Shown one piece after another: positions 35,346 to 44,120 of a stretch of 64,000 nt of DNA. Source of the stretch: Granulosicoccus sp965214025. GTDB taxonomy: Bacteria; Pseudomonadota; Gammaproteobacteria; Granulosicoccales; Granulosicoccaceae. The number at the start of each line of letters is the position of its first letter. Position 1 is the stretch's first letter. Where the stretch lies: positions 186,001 to 250,000 of the forward strand of contig CBDCAW010000004.1 in NCBI GenBank assembly GCA_965214025.1, read 5' to 3'. Below the pieces are notes generated by a model, which worked only from the letters and a program-made list of their open reading frames with translations, had not been told where the DNA came from and searched no databases. The translations under genes were made by a program, and so were the position numbers.

Positions 35346-35457
35346 CACGTACGGCTTCGCGGCCTTGGAATGCAGTACGTGTCACCGTCCGGCGTCAGTA
35401 CCGGTCATCTGTTAGCCCACATGTGCCGCCGGGCTGTCGAATGACAGGCCCTGAAAC

Positions 35458-36393
35458 GTGCTGTATCTGATAGACACCAGCATTTACGTGTTCCGAGCCT
35501 GGCAAACGCTCTCTCCGAGCCTTGTCAACTCGCACGGCGAGCAAGCCAACGCTCAGACAGGCTTCGCCCATTTCCTGGCAGACGTTCTCACTCACCACAC
35601 GCCGCCCCCCTTGCAGCATTGCGTGTGTGCGTTCGATGAATGCGGACGAAGCGGCATCCGGCACCGCTTGTACGCAGGCTACAAGGCGGGTCGCCCCCCG
35701 GCACCGGATGAACTGCGTACCCAGTTCAAGCGGTGCAAGCAGGTTGCACAGGCATTCGGCGTGGCCTGCCACGGCAGCACTCAGGTGGAGGCCGACGACA
35801 TCATCGGGCGCTTCGCCCTTCTCGCCCGCCGCCGGCGCGCCCCGGTCACGATCATCAGTGCGGACAAGGACCTTGCCCAGTACATCGGCCCGGACGACAG
35901 TTACTGGGACTTTGCGCGCAACAAGCGATCCAGCGCAACTGACATCGCTAAGCGATTTCGTGTGCAGCCGGCGCAGATAGCCGACTGGCTCGCCCTGTGC
36001 GGCGACAAGAGCGACAACATACCGGGCATTCCCGGTGTGGGCGAGGCTACCGCGGCCCGGCTGCTCAAGCGCTGGAACGACATCGACACCTTGTTCGCCA
36101 ACGCCGATCAGGTGGGCGGCATGCAGTTTCGCGGAGCCCGCCACGTTGGCGAGATGCTGCCCCGGTTCGAGGCTCAGGTGCGGCTGGCGCGGCAACTCAC
36201 CGGCCTGATACAGGACGACAGCCTGCCCGATTCGCTGGACGCACTGTTATGGCAACCGGCCGACGAAAGCAGAATCGAGTCGGACCTGCTGGCCACTGGC
36301 CTGGACGACCACACCGCCAGCATGCTGGCGCGTCAGGTCTCGGGCAGCCGTGCCCCGGCATCGACTGCCGGAGTCGACGTGTTCGAGCGATGA
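35458..36393 (+). CDS. xni: 5'-3' exonuclease of the Xni/flap endonuclease family
   Basis: 311 residues from a GTG. The N-terminal FEN/PIN-like domain begins LYLIDTSIYVFRAWQTLSPS, with AFDECGRSGIRHRLYAGYKA, QVEADDIIGRFA and IISADKDLAQYI supplying the acidic metal ligands. Then the helix-hairpin-helix region LCGDKSDNIPGIPGVGEATA. It resembles the DNA polymerase I 5' nuclease domain without the polymerase. E. coli Xni is about 250 residues; this one has a longer C-terminus. The stop overlaps rluE (ATGA). Confidence 0.88.
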   Translation: MLYLIDTSIYVFRAWQTLSPSLVNSHGEQANAQTGFAHFLADVLTHHTPPPLQHCVCAFDECGRSGIRHRLYAGYKAGRPPAPDELRTQFKRCKQVAQAFGVACHGSTQVEADDIIGRFALLARRRRAPVTIISADKDLAQYIGPDDSYWDFARNKRSSATDIAKRFRVQPAQIADWLALCGDKSDNIPGIPGVGEATAARLLKRWNDIDTLFANADQVGGMQFRGARHVGEMLPRFEAQVRLARQLTGLIQDDSLPDSLDALLWQPADESRIESDLLATGLDDHTASMLARQVSGSRAPASTAGVDVFER

Positions 36394-37001
36394 GCAGAAA
36401 GACTCATCGAGGAGGCTCGAACCCCCCACGTGTGGTGCTGTTCAACAAGCCTTTCGGCGTTCTGTGCCAATTCACCGATGATCGGCCTCCTGATCTACCG
36501 AGACGCCCCTGCCTTGCCGACTTCATTTCGGAAGCCGGAGTCTACGTTGCCGGTCGTCTCGATCGGGACAGTGAAGGCTTGCTGCTGCTGACCGATGACG
36601 GGCGTCTGCAACAGCGCATCAGCAATCCGGCACACAAGCTACCGAAACGCTACCTGGTGCAGGTGGAAGGGCAACCGGATGAACGCGCCCTCGTCGCACT
36701 GCGCGAAGGTGTGATGCTGAAGGATGGCATGACGGCCAGAGCGGGCTGCGAACTGGCGACCGAACCGTTGGCACTCTGGCCGAGAAAACCGCCGATACGC
36801 CATCGTGCGAGCATTCCGACAGCCTGGCTCGAGCTGACACTGCGCGAAGGTCGCAACCGCCAGGTGCGGCGCATGACAGCTGCCGTCGGACACCCTACCC
36901 TGCGCCTGATTCGCAGCGCTATCGGACCGCTGGATGTGTGGTCGCTGACGCTCGGCGAATGGCGCCGGGCGAATGGCGCCGAGGTCGCTGCCCTGCCGTA
37001 G
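36390..37001 (+). CDS. rluE: 23S rRNA pseudouridine synthase RluE
   Basis: 203 residues from the ATG at 36390, which overlaps the xni stop. RsuA/RluB-type synthase: VVLFNKPFGVLCQFTDD, VAGRLDRDSEGLLLLTDDG with the catalytic Asp, and EGRNRQVRRMTAAVGHPTLR. It has no S4 domain, which separates RluE from RluB and RsuA. E. coli RluE modifies U2457. The frame extends upstream inside xni but that part is shadow. Confidence 0.9.
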   Translation: MSRKTHRGGSNPPRVVLFNKPFGVLCQFTDDRPPDLPRRPCLADFISEAGVYVAGRLDRDSEGLLLLTDDGRLQQRISNPAHKLPKRYLVQVEGQPDERALVALREGVMLKDGMTARAGCELATEPLALWPRKPPIRHRASIPTAWLELTLREGRNRQVRRMTAAVGHPTLRLIRSAIGPLDVWSLTLGEWRRANGAEVAALP

Positions 37002-37061
37002 GCGCCGCTCGTTCGGAATCTGTGATTCGAGGCGTGATGAGCGATACACAGGTCATCTTCC

Positions 37062-38075
37062 TCACGATTCGCGATCCACCGCATGATGGGCAATGCCCAG
37101 AAGGGCTTGCCTGAAGGGGGAATCTGGCAGGAAATCGAGCTGTGTGATGGCATGATCGGCCGCCTTGCGAGCCCGCTCCAGCGAAGCGTCCAATGCACCG
37201 GTGGCGGTGATCGCATCGAGCACGGCTGGCAGCGCATCTATACCCTGCTCATCCGTGATCGCCTGCTGAATCGTGCTCCGCTGCGCTTCGCTACCGTCGC
37301 GCATCGCGTAGATCAGTGGCAGGGTGGTCTTGCCTTCGGCCAGATCATCGCCGACGTTCTTGCCCATCGAGGCGCTGTCGCTACGATAATCAAGCACGTC
37401 ATCGGCAATCTGGAACGCCACCCCCAGATGCCGCCCATATTCCGACAACGCCTGCCGCACCGCTGGCGGCTGACCTGCAAGCACGGCACCCAGCTCGGTT
37501 GCCGCCTCGAACAGGCGCGCTGTCTTCGCCTCGATCACGTCGATGTACTGAGGCTCCGCAATGCCGGGCTCTCGCACGTTCAACAGCTGCATCACCTCAC
37601 CCTCGGCGATCCGGTTGGTGGTGGTCGCCAGGATGCCCATGATTTCCAGGTCCTGCACCTCCACCATCATTTCAAACGATCGGGAGTAGAGGAAGTCACC
37701 GACGAGAACGGCTGCCTCGTTACCCCAGACGGCATTGGCCGTATCACGGCCGCGGCGCAGATCGGATGCATCCACCACATCGTCGTGCAGCAGTGTGGCG
37801 GTGTGAATGAACTCGATGATGGCGGCGATGATCACGTGCGCATCACCCTCGTAGCCGCACGCGCGGGCCGCGAGCAACACCAGTTGCGGACGTAATCGCT
37901 TGCCACCACTGGCAATGATGTACTTCGACAACTGGTTGATCAGCACCACATCCGAGCGTAGTCGAGCATTGATCAACGCATCGACACGGTCCATGTCAAA
38001 GGCCACCAGGGAACGGCATTCTTCAGGGGAAAGAAGGATGGGTGGCTGCACGGCTTGAGTCTTGATGAGCTTCAC
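37062..38075 (-). CDS. ispB: Octaprenyl/polyprenyl diphosphate synthase
   Basis: 337 residues. Trans-type polyprenyl synthase making the quinone side chain. First Asp-rich motif DDVVD at 98-102 in LLHDDVVDASDLRRG, second FQIADDVLDYRSD, plus GGKRLRPQLVLLAA and GDFLYSRSFEMM. Divergent from rplU-rpmA, the arrangement normal for gammaproteobacterial ispB. Chain length (C40 or near) cannot be read from sequence by eye. Confidence 0.95.
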   Translation of the reverse strand: MKLIKTQAVQPPILLSPEECRSLVAFDMDRVDALINARLRSDVVLINQLSKYIIASGGKRLRPQLVLLAARACGYEGDAHVIIAAIIEFIHTATLLHDDVVDASDLRRGRDTANAVWGNEAAVLVGDFLYSRSFEMMVEVQDLEIMGILATTTNRIAEGEVMQLLNVREPGIAEPQYIDVIEAKTARLFEAATELGAVLAGQPPAVRQALSEYGRHLGVAFQIADDVLDYRSDSASMGKNVGDDLAEGKTTLPLIYAMRDGSEAQRSTIQQAITDEQGIDALPAVLDAITATGALDASLERARKAADHAITQLDFLPDSPFRQALLGIAHHAVDRES

Positions 38076-38397
38076 GAGCGAGTCAGGGATTGACTCAGGA
38101 TACTGTCAAGTTCCGGTCAACGGATCAACAGAGCACGATAATGTGGGCCAGAGCGCCATCTGGCAAGATTCAGGAACCATGATCGTGCAACGTGCGAAGC
38201 ATCCGGGCACCTGATGATCCGGCAGGATTGACGAGGGCGTATCGCAAGGTTATAATATCTGGCTTTTCGCGGCACACTGCCGCGTATGTACCGGTGCCCG
38301 GTTACTCGGCTGCATATCCGTTCATCCGCATGCTCCTTGCATGCTCTCGGTTCCAGTCGATTCGGCCGCCCCTCAGGTCTGCGGAGAACAACACACA
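38076..38397. other. Divergent intergenic region, ispB / rplU
   Basis: 322 bases. It contains the strong rplU promoter at 38228-38256 and an approximately 135-base rplU leader. No gene is seen. I could not place the ispB promoter. Confidence 0.6.
38228..38256 (+). promoter_or_regulatory. rplU-rpmA promoter
   Basis: TTGACG (38228-38233), 17 bases, TATAAT (38251-38256): eleven of twelve consensus bases. It is the best sigma-70 promoter in the window, as expected for ribosomal protein genes. The leader from about 38263 to 38397 is long enough for autoregulation. Confidence 0.9.
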
Positions 38398-38712
38398 ATG
38401 TATGCGGTCATCAAAACCGGTGGCAAGCAGTACCGGGTCAGTGAAGGCGATCGTCTCAGAGTCGAGACCATTGCCGGCGAACCCGGCGACGAGCTGAGCC
38501 TGACCGAAGTACTCATGCTGGGGAATGCCGACGATGTCACGGTGGGTGCGCCGCTGGTCAGCAATGCGTCGGTCAGTGCCAAGGTCGTGGCTCATGGGCG
38601 TGAGAAGAAGATACGAATCATCAAGTTCAAGCGTCGGAAGCACTACAGGCGCCAGATGGGGCATCGTCAAAACTACACCGAACTGGAAATCACCGGCATC
38701 AGCGCCGGCTGA
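38398..38712 (+). CDS. rplU: 50S ribosomal protein L21
   Basis: 104 residues from the ATG at 38398 (MYAVIKTGGKQYRVSEGDRL). The C-terminal IIKFKRRKHYRRQMGHRQNY is the conserved RNA-binding part. An upstream in-frame ATG at 38341 is inside the leader and is rejected. rpmA follows 32 bases later. Confidence 0.98.
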   Translation: MYAVIKTGGKQYRVSEGDRLRVETIAGEPGDELSLTEVLMLGNADDVTVGAPLVSNASVSAKVVAHGREKKIRIIKFKRRKHYRRQMGHRQNYTELEITGISAG

Positions 38713-38744
38713 ATCCGGATCTGAAACACGGATAATCTTTCGAT

Positions 38745-39008
38745 ATGGCACACAAGAAGGCAGGCGGGAGTACCCGCAACGGTCGAGATTCGGAATCCAA
38801 ACGACTCGGCGTCAAGCGGTTCGGTGGCGAAGAAGTCCTGGCCGGAAACATTCTGGTGCGGCAGCGCGGTACGCGCTTTCACCCGGGGCTCAACGTAGGC
38901 ATCGGTAAGGATCACACTCTGTTCGCAAAGGCCGAGGGAGTAGTGACCTTTGAAGTCAAGGGCGCCAACCGACGCAAGTTCATCAGTATCACCCCTGCGC
39001 AAGCCTGA
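38745..39008 (+). CDS. rpmA: 50S ribosomal protein L27
   Basis: 87 residues starting MAHKKAGGSTRNGRDSESKR, with LGVKRFGGEEVLAGNILVRQ and RGTRFHPG. The N-terminal tail reaches the peptidyl transferase centre. Cotranscribed with rplU. Confidence 0.98.
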   Translation: MAHKKAGGSTRNGRDSESKRLGVKRFGGEEVLAGNILVRQRGTRFHPGLNVGIGKDHTLFAKAEGVVTFEVKGANRRKFISITPAQA

Positions 39009-39186
39009 CCTCTGCCGGGTCGTGGGGTAGCGCCTTTATGGCTGATCGCCACCCAGGGGGCAGTTGGCTGAAAGTGCAAGGTGCCTGTATACCCTACGCA
39101 CTCATGGCTACCCCGAGCCGCAGCAGACCGCGGTAGTAGCGAAAGCGTTATCGTCTGCAGTGTGTGATCTTTGCAGGTCGTCAGGG

Positions 39187-39633
39187 CTACTTAAGACCTT
39201 CCCGCGCCTTCAGAGTACGAAGGCGCCGGATATCGTTTCTTTTCGTCGTATCGTCGACGGCTTTCCATGTCGGAGCCAACGCATTGCGGCCTGGGGTGGC
39301 ACCTTCCACCTTGACCTTCCTATAGGGATCGCCTTCGGCGACGATGGCACCGAGTTCCCTCAGCAAGGCTTTCTGCCTTCCGGTAAGGTTTTTGCGCTTG
39401 CCTGCTCGCAGGACCGAAAGCACCGCACATGCCGCGCCCCTCGCAGACATCGAAGGCGGCAAATCGAGCAACCAGGCGAAGATAAGAGCATCTGCTCGAG
39501 TACCGGGTTCCTGCTTGGCGTCGTTCAACACGCGTGACAGATCGCCACGACTATCGCACAACGGAAACAGCACGACCGAGCCGCGTACCAATGGAGCGCT
39601 CGCCCGCGGTTTTTTACTGGAGACGTCATTCAT
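39187..39633 (-). CDS. Hypothetical protein antisense within the rpmA-obgE interval
   Basis: 148 residues, MNDVSSKKPRASAPLVRGSV onward, with LIFAWLLDLPPSMSARGAAC and a basic C-terminus (RKNLTGRQKALLRELG, KRNDIRRLRTLKAREGLK). No signal or membrane segment. I do not recognise it. It is on the opposite strand to the L21/L27/Obg genes that normally form one block, so it was probably inserted. The plus-strand frame over the same bases looks worse, with low-complexity runs. Confidence 0.55.
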   Translation of the reverse strand: MNDVSSKKPRASAPLVRGSVVLFPLCDSRGDLSRVLNDAKQEPGTRADALIFAWLLDLPPSMSARGAACAVLSVLRAGKRKNLTGRQKALLRELGAIVAEGDPYRKVKVEGATPGRNALAPTWKAVDDTTKRNDIRRLRTLKAREGLK

Positions 39634-39742
39634 GGCGCTAATTCTGGCATTGTGTAAATAGTTAAACTCAGCCGCACCTCGCAGTTCAATTTGCGGTAAC
39701 TCACTTTCTTTGCAGTACCTTCAGTTCAATGGGCCGCCACTC

Positions 39743-40921
39743 GTGAAATTTGTAGACGAAGCACGAATTACCGTCATAGCAGGTGATGGCGGTAACGGCG
39801 CTCTGAGCTTTCGGCGCGAAAAGTACATTCCCCGAGGCGGACCGGACGGGGGTGATGGTGGCGACGGTGGCAGCGTCTACCTGCAAGCCACCGACAACCT
39901 CAACACGCTGGCAGACTTCCGCCAGCAACGCACCTATCTCGCCAAGCGCGGGGAGAACGGGCGCGGTCGAAACTGCTCCGGGGCCAAGGGCGACGATATC
40001 GTGGTGCTCGTCCCGGTCGGCACGGTAGCTACCGATCGCGATACCGACGAGGTCGTGGCAGATCTACGGCTCGCCGGCGATACCTTATGTGTTGCGAAAG
40101 GCGGCTTTCACGGTCTGGGCAACACGCGTTACAAAAGCTCGACGAACCGGGCGCCCCGGCAGACGTCGGACGGCACTACCGGTCAGCGCCGTGATCTTCA
40201 ACTCGAGCTACGCATACTGGCCGACGTGGGCCTGCTGGGCCTGCCCAATGCCGGCAAGTCCACGCTGATCCGTAGCGTGTCAGCGGCCCGGCCGAAGGTC
40301 GCAGACTACCCTTTCACCACACTCATACCGAATCTGGGTGTCGTCAGCGTGGAGGCGCACCGCAGCTTCGTGATGGCCGACATTCCGGGTCTCATCGAAG
40401 GGGCAGCCGAAGGCCAGGGGCTTGGCATACGTTTCCTGAAGCACCTCGCCCGCAGTCGCCTGCTGCTACATCTGGTCGATATCCTGCCGATCGATGGTAC
40501 AGATCCGGTCGATACCGGCCGGGGCCTGGTCGATGAACTACGCCGGCACGATGCGACATTGGCCGACAAGGAACGCTGGCTGGTGCTCAACAAAGTCGAT
40601 CTGTTGAGTGCCGATGAGCTAGAGGAACGCTGCGCATCGATCGTGGAAGGTCTGCAGTGGCGTGGGCCTGTCTATCGGGTGTGCGCCACCAGTGGCGAGG
40701 GCACTCGGCAGTTGTGCGGTGACGTCATGCGTTGGATCGAAAAGCTCGAAGCGGAAGCACTGGAAGCCGCCGACCCGTCGAGTACAGACATCACCTCTGA
40801 GCTCAGGGTAGATGGAGCCGACCCGCCAGCCGCACCGTCAACCATCGCCGGTGTGAGTGAGGGCTCGGTGCCGTACGCCGGCGAGCCGGGGCCGGGAACT
40901 GTCGGTAACTCTGATGCGTGA
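39743..40921 (+). CDS. obgE: GTPase Obg/CgtA
   Basis: 392 residues from the GTG at 39743 (VKFVDEARITVIAGDGGNGA), which matches the universal MKFVDEA start; no ribosome site is evident. Glycine-rich Obg fold (YIPRGGPDGGDGGDGGSVYL), G-domain with GLPNAGKST, DIPGLIEGAAEGQGLG and NKVD. The C-terminus is acidic and Pro/Ser-rich. It acts in 50S assembly and stress response. Overlaps proB by 8 bases. Confidence 0.97.
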   Translation: MKFVDEARITVIAGDGGNGALSFRREKYIPRGGPDGGDGGDGGSVYLQATDNLNTLADFRQQRTYLAKRGENGRGRNCSGAKGDDIVVLVPVGTVATDRDTDEVVADLRLAGDTLCVAKGGFHGLGNTRYKSSTNRAPRQTSDGTTGQRRDLQLELRILADVGLLGLPNAGKSTLIRSVSAARPKVADYPFTTLIPNLGVVSVEAHRSFVMADIPGLIEGAAEGQGLGIRFLKHLARSRLLLHLVDILPIDGTDPVDTGRGLVDELRRHDATLADKERWLVLNKVDLLSADELEERCASIVEGLQWRGPVYRVCATSGEGTRQLCGDVMRWIEKLEAEALEAADPSSTDITSELRVDGADPPAAPSTIAGVSEGSVPYAGEPGPGTVGNSDA

Positions 40922-42035
40922 GAGGCTTCGAACCGCCCGCCGTTGGGTCATCAAGGTGGGCAGCTCGCTGCTTACGGCTGACGGACGTGGGCTGGATACC
41001 GATATCATCCACCGGTGGACGGCCCAGATAGCCGACCTGGTCGCTGCCGACCGTGAGGTCATTCTGGTTTCGAGTGGTTCGATTGCCGAAGGTATCGCGC
41101 GCCTCGGCTGGCGGCAGCGGCCCACGCTGGTTCATGAGCTCCAGGCAGCGGCTGCAGTGGGCCAGATGGGGGTGGTACAAGCCTACGAATCGGGTTTTGC
41201 CCGCTTCGACCTGCGTACCGCGCTCGTGCTGCTGACTCATGACGACATCGCCAACCGCAGACGATACCTGAATGCCAGGGCCACCCTGAACAGTCTGCTG
41301 AAACACCGCGCAATACCGGTGATCAACGAAAACGACACCGTCATCACCGACGAGATCAGGCTTGGTGACAACGATACGCTGGCGGCACTGGTGACCAACC
41401 TGATCGAGGCTGATGTGCTTGTGCTGCTTACCGATCAGCAGGGGTTGTTCGATCGGGATCCACGCAAGCATGCTGATGCGAAACTGATCGAACAAGCCAA
41501 TGCGAGTGACCCCAAGGTGCTTGCCCTGGCAGGTCCGAGCGGCTCGACGCTGGGGAGCGGCGGCATGGCGACCAAGGTCATCGCGGCAAGGCGAGCAGCA
41601 CAGACCGGTGCCACGACGGTGATAGCGTCTGGACGTGAACCCGATGTGCTGGCTCGCTTGCGCGATGGAGAGCCACTTGGCACGATGCTCACGAGCAACC
41701 GCACGGCCCGGGACGCACGCCAGCTGTGGTTGTCGAACCAACTACGAGCGAAGGGGGAACTGGCGGTGGATGATGGCGCCAGCCGGGTACTCATGGAACG
41801 CGGATCAAGCCTGCTTGCCGTCGGTGTGGTGGGTTGCCGCGGCGAGTTTCAGCGCGGCGAGCTGGTATCTATCATGGATAGCGGTGGCAAGGAGGTAGCC
41901 CGTGGGTTGACGAACTACGGCAGCAACGAGACACGGCGGATCATGGGTAAGTCGACGTCACGCTTCCATGACATCCTGGGTTACGTCAGTGAACCTGAAC
42001 TCGTACACCGTGACAACCTGATACTCATGTACTGA
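40914..42035 (+). CDS. proB: Glutamate 5-kinase
   Basis: 373 residues from the ATG at 40914. The amino acid kinase domain has RWVIKVGSSLLTADGRGLDT, VSSGSIAEGIARLGW, NENDTVITDEIRLGDNDTLA, LLTDQQGLFDRDPR and GSGGMATKV. A C-terminal PUA domain (about 275-365) contains GSSLLAVGVVGCRGEFQRGE. First step of proline synthesis. Coupled to obgE by overlap, a common arrangement. Confidence 0.97.
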   Translation: MRERLRTARRWVIKVGSSLLTADGRGLDTDIIHRWTAQIADLVAADREVILVSSGSIAEGIARLGWRQRPTLVHELQAAAAVGQMGVVQAYESGFARFDLRTALVLLTHDDIANRRRYLNARATLNSLLKHRAIPVINENDTVITDEIRLGDNDTLAALVTNLIEADVLVLLTDQQGLFDRDPRKHADAKLIEQANASDPKVLALAGPSGSTLGSGGMATKVIAARRAAQTGATTVIASGREPDVLARLRDGEPLGTMLTSNRTARDARQLWLSNQLRAKGELAVDDGASRVLMERGSSLLAVGVVGCRGEFQRGELVSIMDSGGKEVARGLTNYGSNETRRIMGKSTSRFHDILGYVSEPELVHRDNLILMY

Positions 42036-42140
42036 CAGATCGGCACTACCGCTGAGTGCCTATTCCGGGATTCGGGTGGAATCGATCCGCTTCAGCAACC
42101 GATGTGGAGGGCAGAAAAACTCGTCTCTGCACCGGCTCTA

Positions 42141-42401
42141 TTAAAGGGCACGGACCTGGCTGTTGAAACGACTCTTGTAACGGGCCGCCTTGTTCTTGTG
42201 AATCAGCCCCTTGCGAGCCATGTGATCGAGCACTGGGACGGCCGCCACGAGCGCGGATTCTGCCGCCGACTTGTCGCCGGCTTCGATGGCGCTGAAGACG
42301 CGTTTCACCTGCGTACGCATCATGGAGCGCTGGCTGGTGTTGAGCTGCCGGCTTCTTTCGGCCTGGCGAACGCGCTTGCGTGCCTGGGGGGTATTTGCCA
42401 C
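42141..42401 (-). CDS. rpsT: 30S ribosomal protein S20
   Basis: 86 residues from a GTG start at 42401 with GAGG upstream: VANTPQARKRVRQAERSRQL in the gene, then NTSQRSMMRTQVKRVFSAIE and DHMARKGLIHKNKAARYKSR. A GTG start in place of the usual ATG may matter because S20 is translationally autoregulated in E. coli, where the start is UUG. Divergent from murJ. Confidence 0.97.
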   Translation of the reverse strand: MANTPQARKRVRQAERSRQLNTSQRSMMRTQVKRVFSAIEAGDKSAAESALVAAVPVLDHMARKGLIHKNKAARYKSRFNSQVRAL

Positions 42402-42441
42402 GAACTACCTCTTGATCTGTCGTAACGGATGTCAGCCGGTT

Positions 42442-42470
42442 ATTATGCGCCGCTCACCACGGAGAGTCAA
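42442..42470 (-). promoter_or_regulatory. rpsT promoter
   Basis: Minus strand TTGACT (42470-42465), 17 bases, CATAAT (42447-42442): ten of twelve consensus bases. The leader to the GTG at 42401 would be about 34 bases. Confidence 0.85.
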
Positions 42471-42508
42471 TCGCCGGTGTTTCGCGCAACCCATCGTACG
42501 ATCTCGTC

Positions 42509-44071
42509 ATGAACCGGCCCGCTGCACCGGGCTTGATGCGCTCGGGCGCCATAGTCGCGAGCATGACGCTGGTATCCCGGGTGCTCGGGTTCCTGCGCGA
42601 TCAGGTGCTGGCCATCGTGTTCGGTGCCGGTGCCACCACTGATGTGTTCCTGGTCGCCTTCAAGATTCCGAATTTCCTGCGCCGCCTGTTCGGCGAGGGC
42701 GCCTTCGCGCAGGCGTTCGTGCCGGTGTTCACCGAGTACCGGGAAACCCGCAGCCGTGAGGCCCTGCGGGATCTGTCCGCTCACGTGTCCGGTACCTTCA
42801 CACTGATCCTGTTGCTGATCAGCACACTCGGAGTGATGGGAGCGCCTCTGATCACCCTCGTGTTCACTCCCGGCTACAGCGACGATGCGGCGAAGTTCGA
42901 ACTCGCTACGCACATGTTGCGCATCACCTTCCCCTATCTGTTCTTTGCCTCCCTGCTTGCCTATGCCGGTAGCATCCTGAATACATTCGGTCGTTTCGCC
43001 ATTCCGTCGATCACACCGATGTTGCTGAACATCTCGATGATCGTGGCCGCACTGTGGCTGGCACCCTTGTTCGAGCAGCCGATCGTCGCCCTGGCCTGGG
43101 GCGTGTTTGTCGCCGGTGTGCTGCAGCTTCTGTTGCAATTGCCCTTCCTTCAGCAGCTGGGCATGCTGCCGCGTCCACGCTGGGGCTGGCGGCATCCGGG
43201 GGTGCGGCGGATTCTCAAACTGATGGCACCGGCGGTTCTGGGATCGTCGGTTGCCCAGATCAACCTGCTGCTCGACACCGTGATTGCCTCGTTTCTCGCC
43301 GCCGGCAGCCTCAGCTGGCTGTACTACAGCGATCGGCTGATGGAATTCCCGCTCGGCCTGCTCGGTGTCACGCTCGGTACCATTCTGTTGCCGCGCCTGT
43401 CGCGCCAGCACGCGCAGGCATCGGACACGGAGTTCCGGCGTACGCTCGACTGGGCCCTGCGCCTGCTACTGGTCGTGGGCATGCCGGCAGCGCTGGCCCT
43501 GGGCATACTCGGGCTGCCGATGCTGATCACACTGTTCGAATACGGCGAGTTTTCGTCGCATGACTCCAGGATGACCAGCTACAGCCTGCTGGCCTACGCT
43601 TTCGGCCTGCCCGCTTTCCTGATGGTAAAAATTTTCGCGCCCGCTTTCTTCGCGCGCCAGAATATGCGCACGCCAGTGCGCATCGGCATCATCGCGCTGA
43701 TCAGCAACATGTTCTACAACCTGCTGTTCGTGCTGCCGATGGTGTGGTTCGATATGGCGGCACCGCATACGGGGCTCGCGATGGCGACCAGCCTGTCGGC
43801 CTGGCAGCAGGTGTTCATGCTCTACCGGGAGCTTGTCCGTGAGAACATCTACCGCATGCCTGCCGAACTGACTCGCTTCGCCCTGCGCCTGCTGCCGGCC
43901 TTCATCGCAATGGCTGTGGCGCTGGCGTACCTGGCCGACATCGACTGGCATGTGCTTACGCTGAGCGAGCGCGGCCTGCGGCTGCTGGCGGTTCTCGCGG
44001 CAAGCGCAGTCGGCTATGCTCTGCTGCTTCTGATCTCGGGTGTCAGACCCCGCCACCTGGCAAGCTCTTGA
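42509..44071 (+). CDS. murJ: Lipid II flippase MurJ
   Basis: 520 residues, about 14 membrane helices. MTLVSRVLGFLRDQVLAIVF at the start, TDVFLVAFKIPNFLRRLFGE, GAFAQAFVPVFTEY, then ITPMLLNISMI and SLSWLYYSDRLMEFPLGLLG. It moves lipid-linked peptidoglycan precursors across the inner membrane. It heads the murJ-ribF-ileS-lspA-ispH run. Confidence 0.97.
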   Translation: MNRPAAPGLMRSGAIVASMTLVSRVLGFLRDQVLAIVFGAGATTDVFLVAFKIPNFLRRLFGEGAFAQAFVPVFTEYRETRSREALRDLSAHVSGTFTLILLLISTLGVMGAPLITLVFTPGYSDDAAKFELATHMLRITFPYLFFASLLAYAGSILNTFGRFAIPSITPMLLNISMIVAALWLAPLFEQPIVALAWGVFVAGVLQLLLQLPFLQQLGMLPRPRWGWRHPGVRRILKLMAPAVLGSSVAQINLLLDTVIASFLAAGSLSWLYYSDRLMEFPLGLLGVTLGTILLPRLSRQHAQASDTEFRRTLDWALRLLLVVGMPAALALGILGLPMLITLFEYGEFSSHDSRMTSYSLLAYAFGLPAFLMVKIFAPAFFARQNMRTPVRIGIIALISNMFYNLLFVLPMVWFDMAAPHTGLAMATSLSAWQQVFMLYRELVRENIYRMPAELTRFALRLLPAFIAMAVALAYLADIDWHVLTLSERGLRLLAVLAASAVGYALLLLISGVRPRHLASS

Positions 44072-44120
44072 AGCTCACCAAGCATTCGACGGAAAAGCCG
44101 CTCACGGAAAGCACCGACAC

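Noticed and set aside
39064..39537. Plus-strand 157-codon frame between rpmA and obgE
   Set aside because: It overlaps the minus-strand 148-residue frame, lacks a ribosome site and has a less protein-like composition. Neither is certain, but the minus frame is better.
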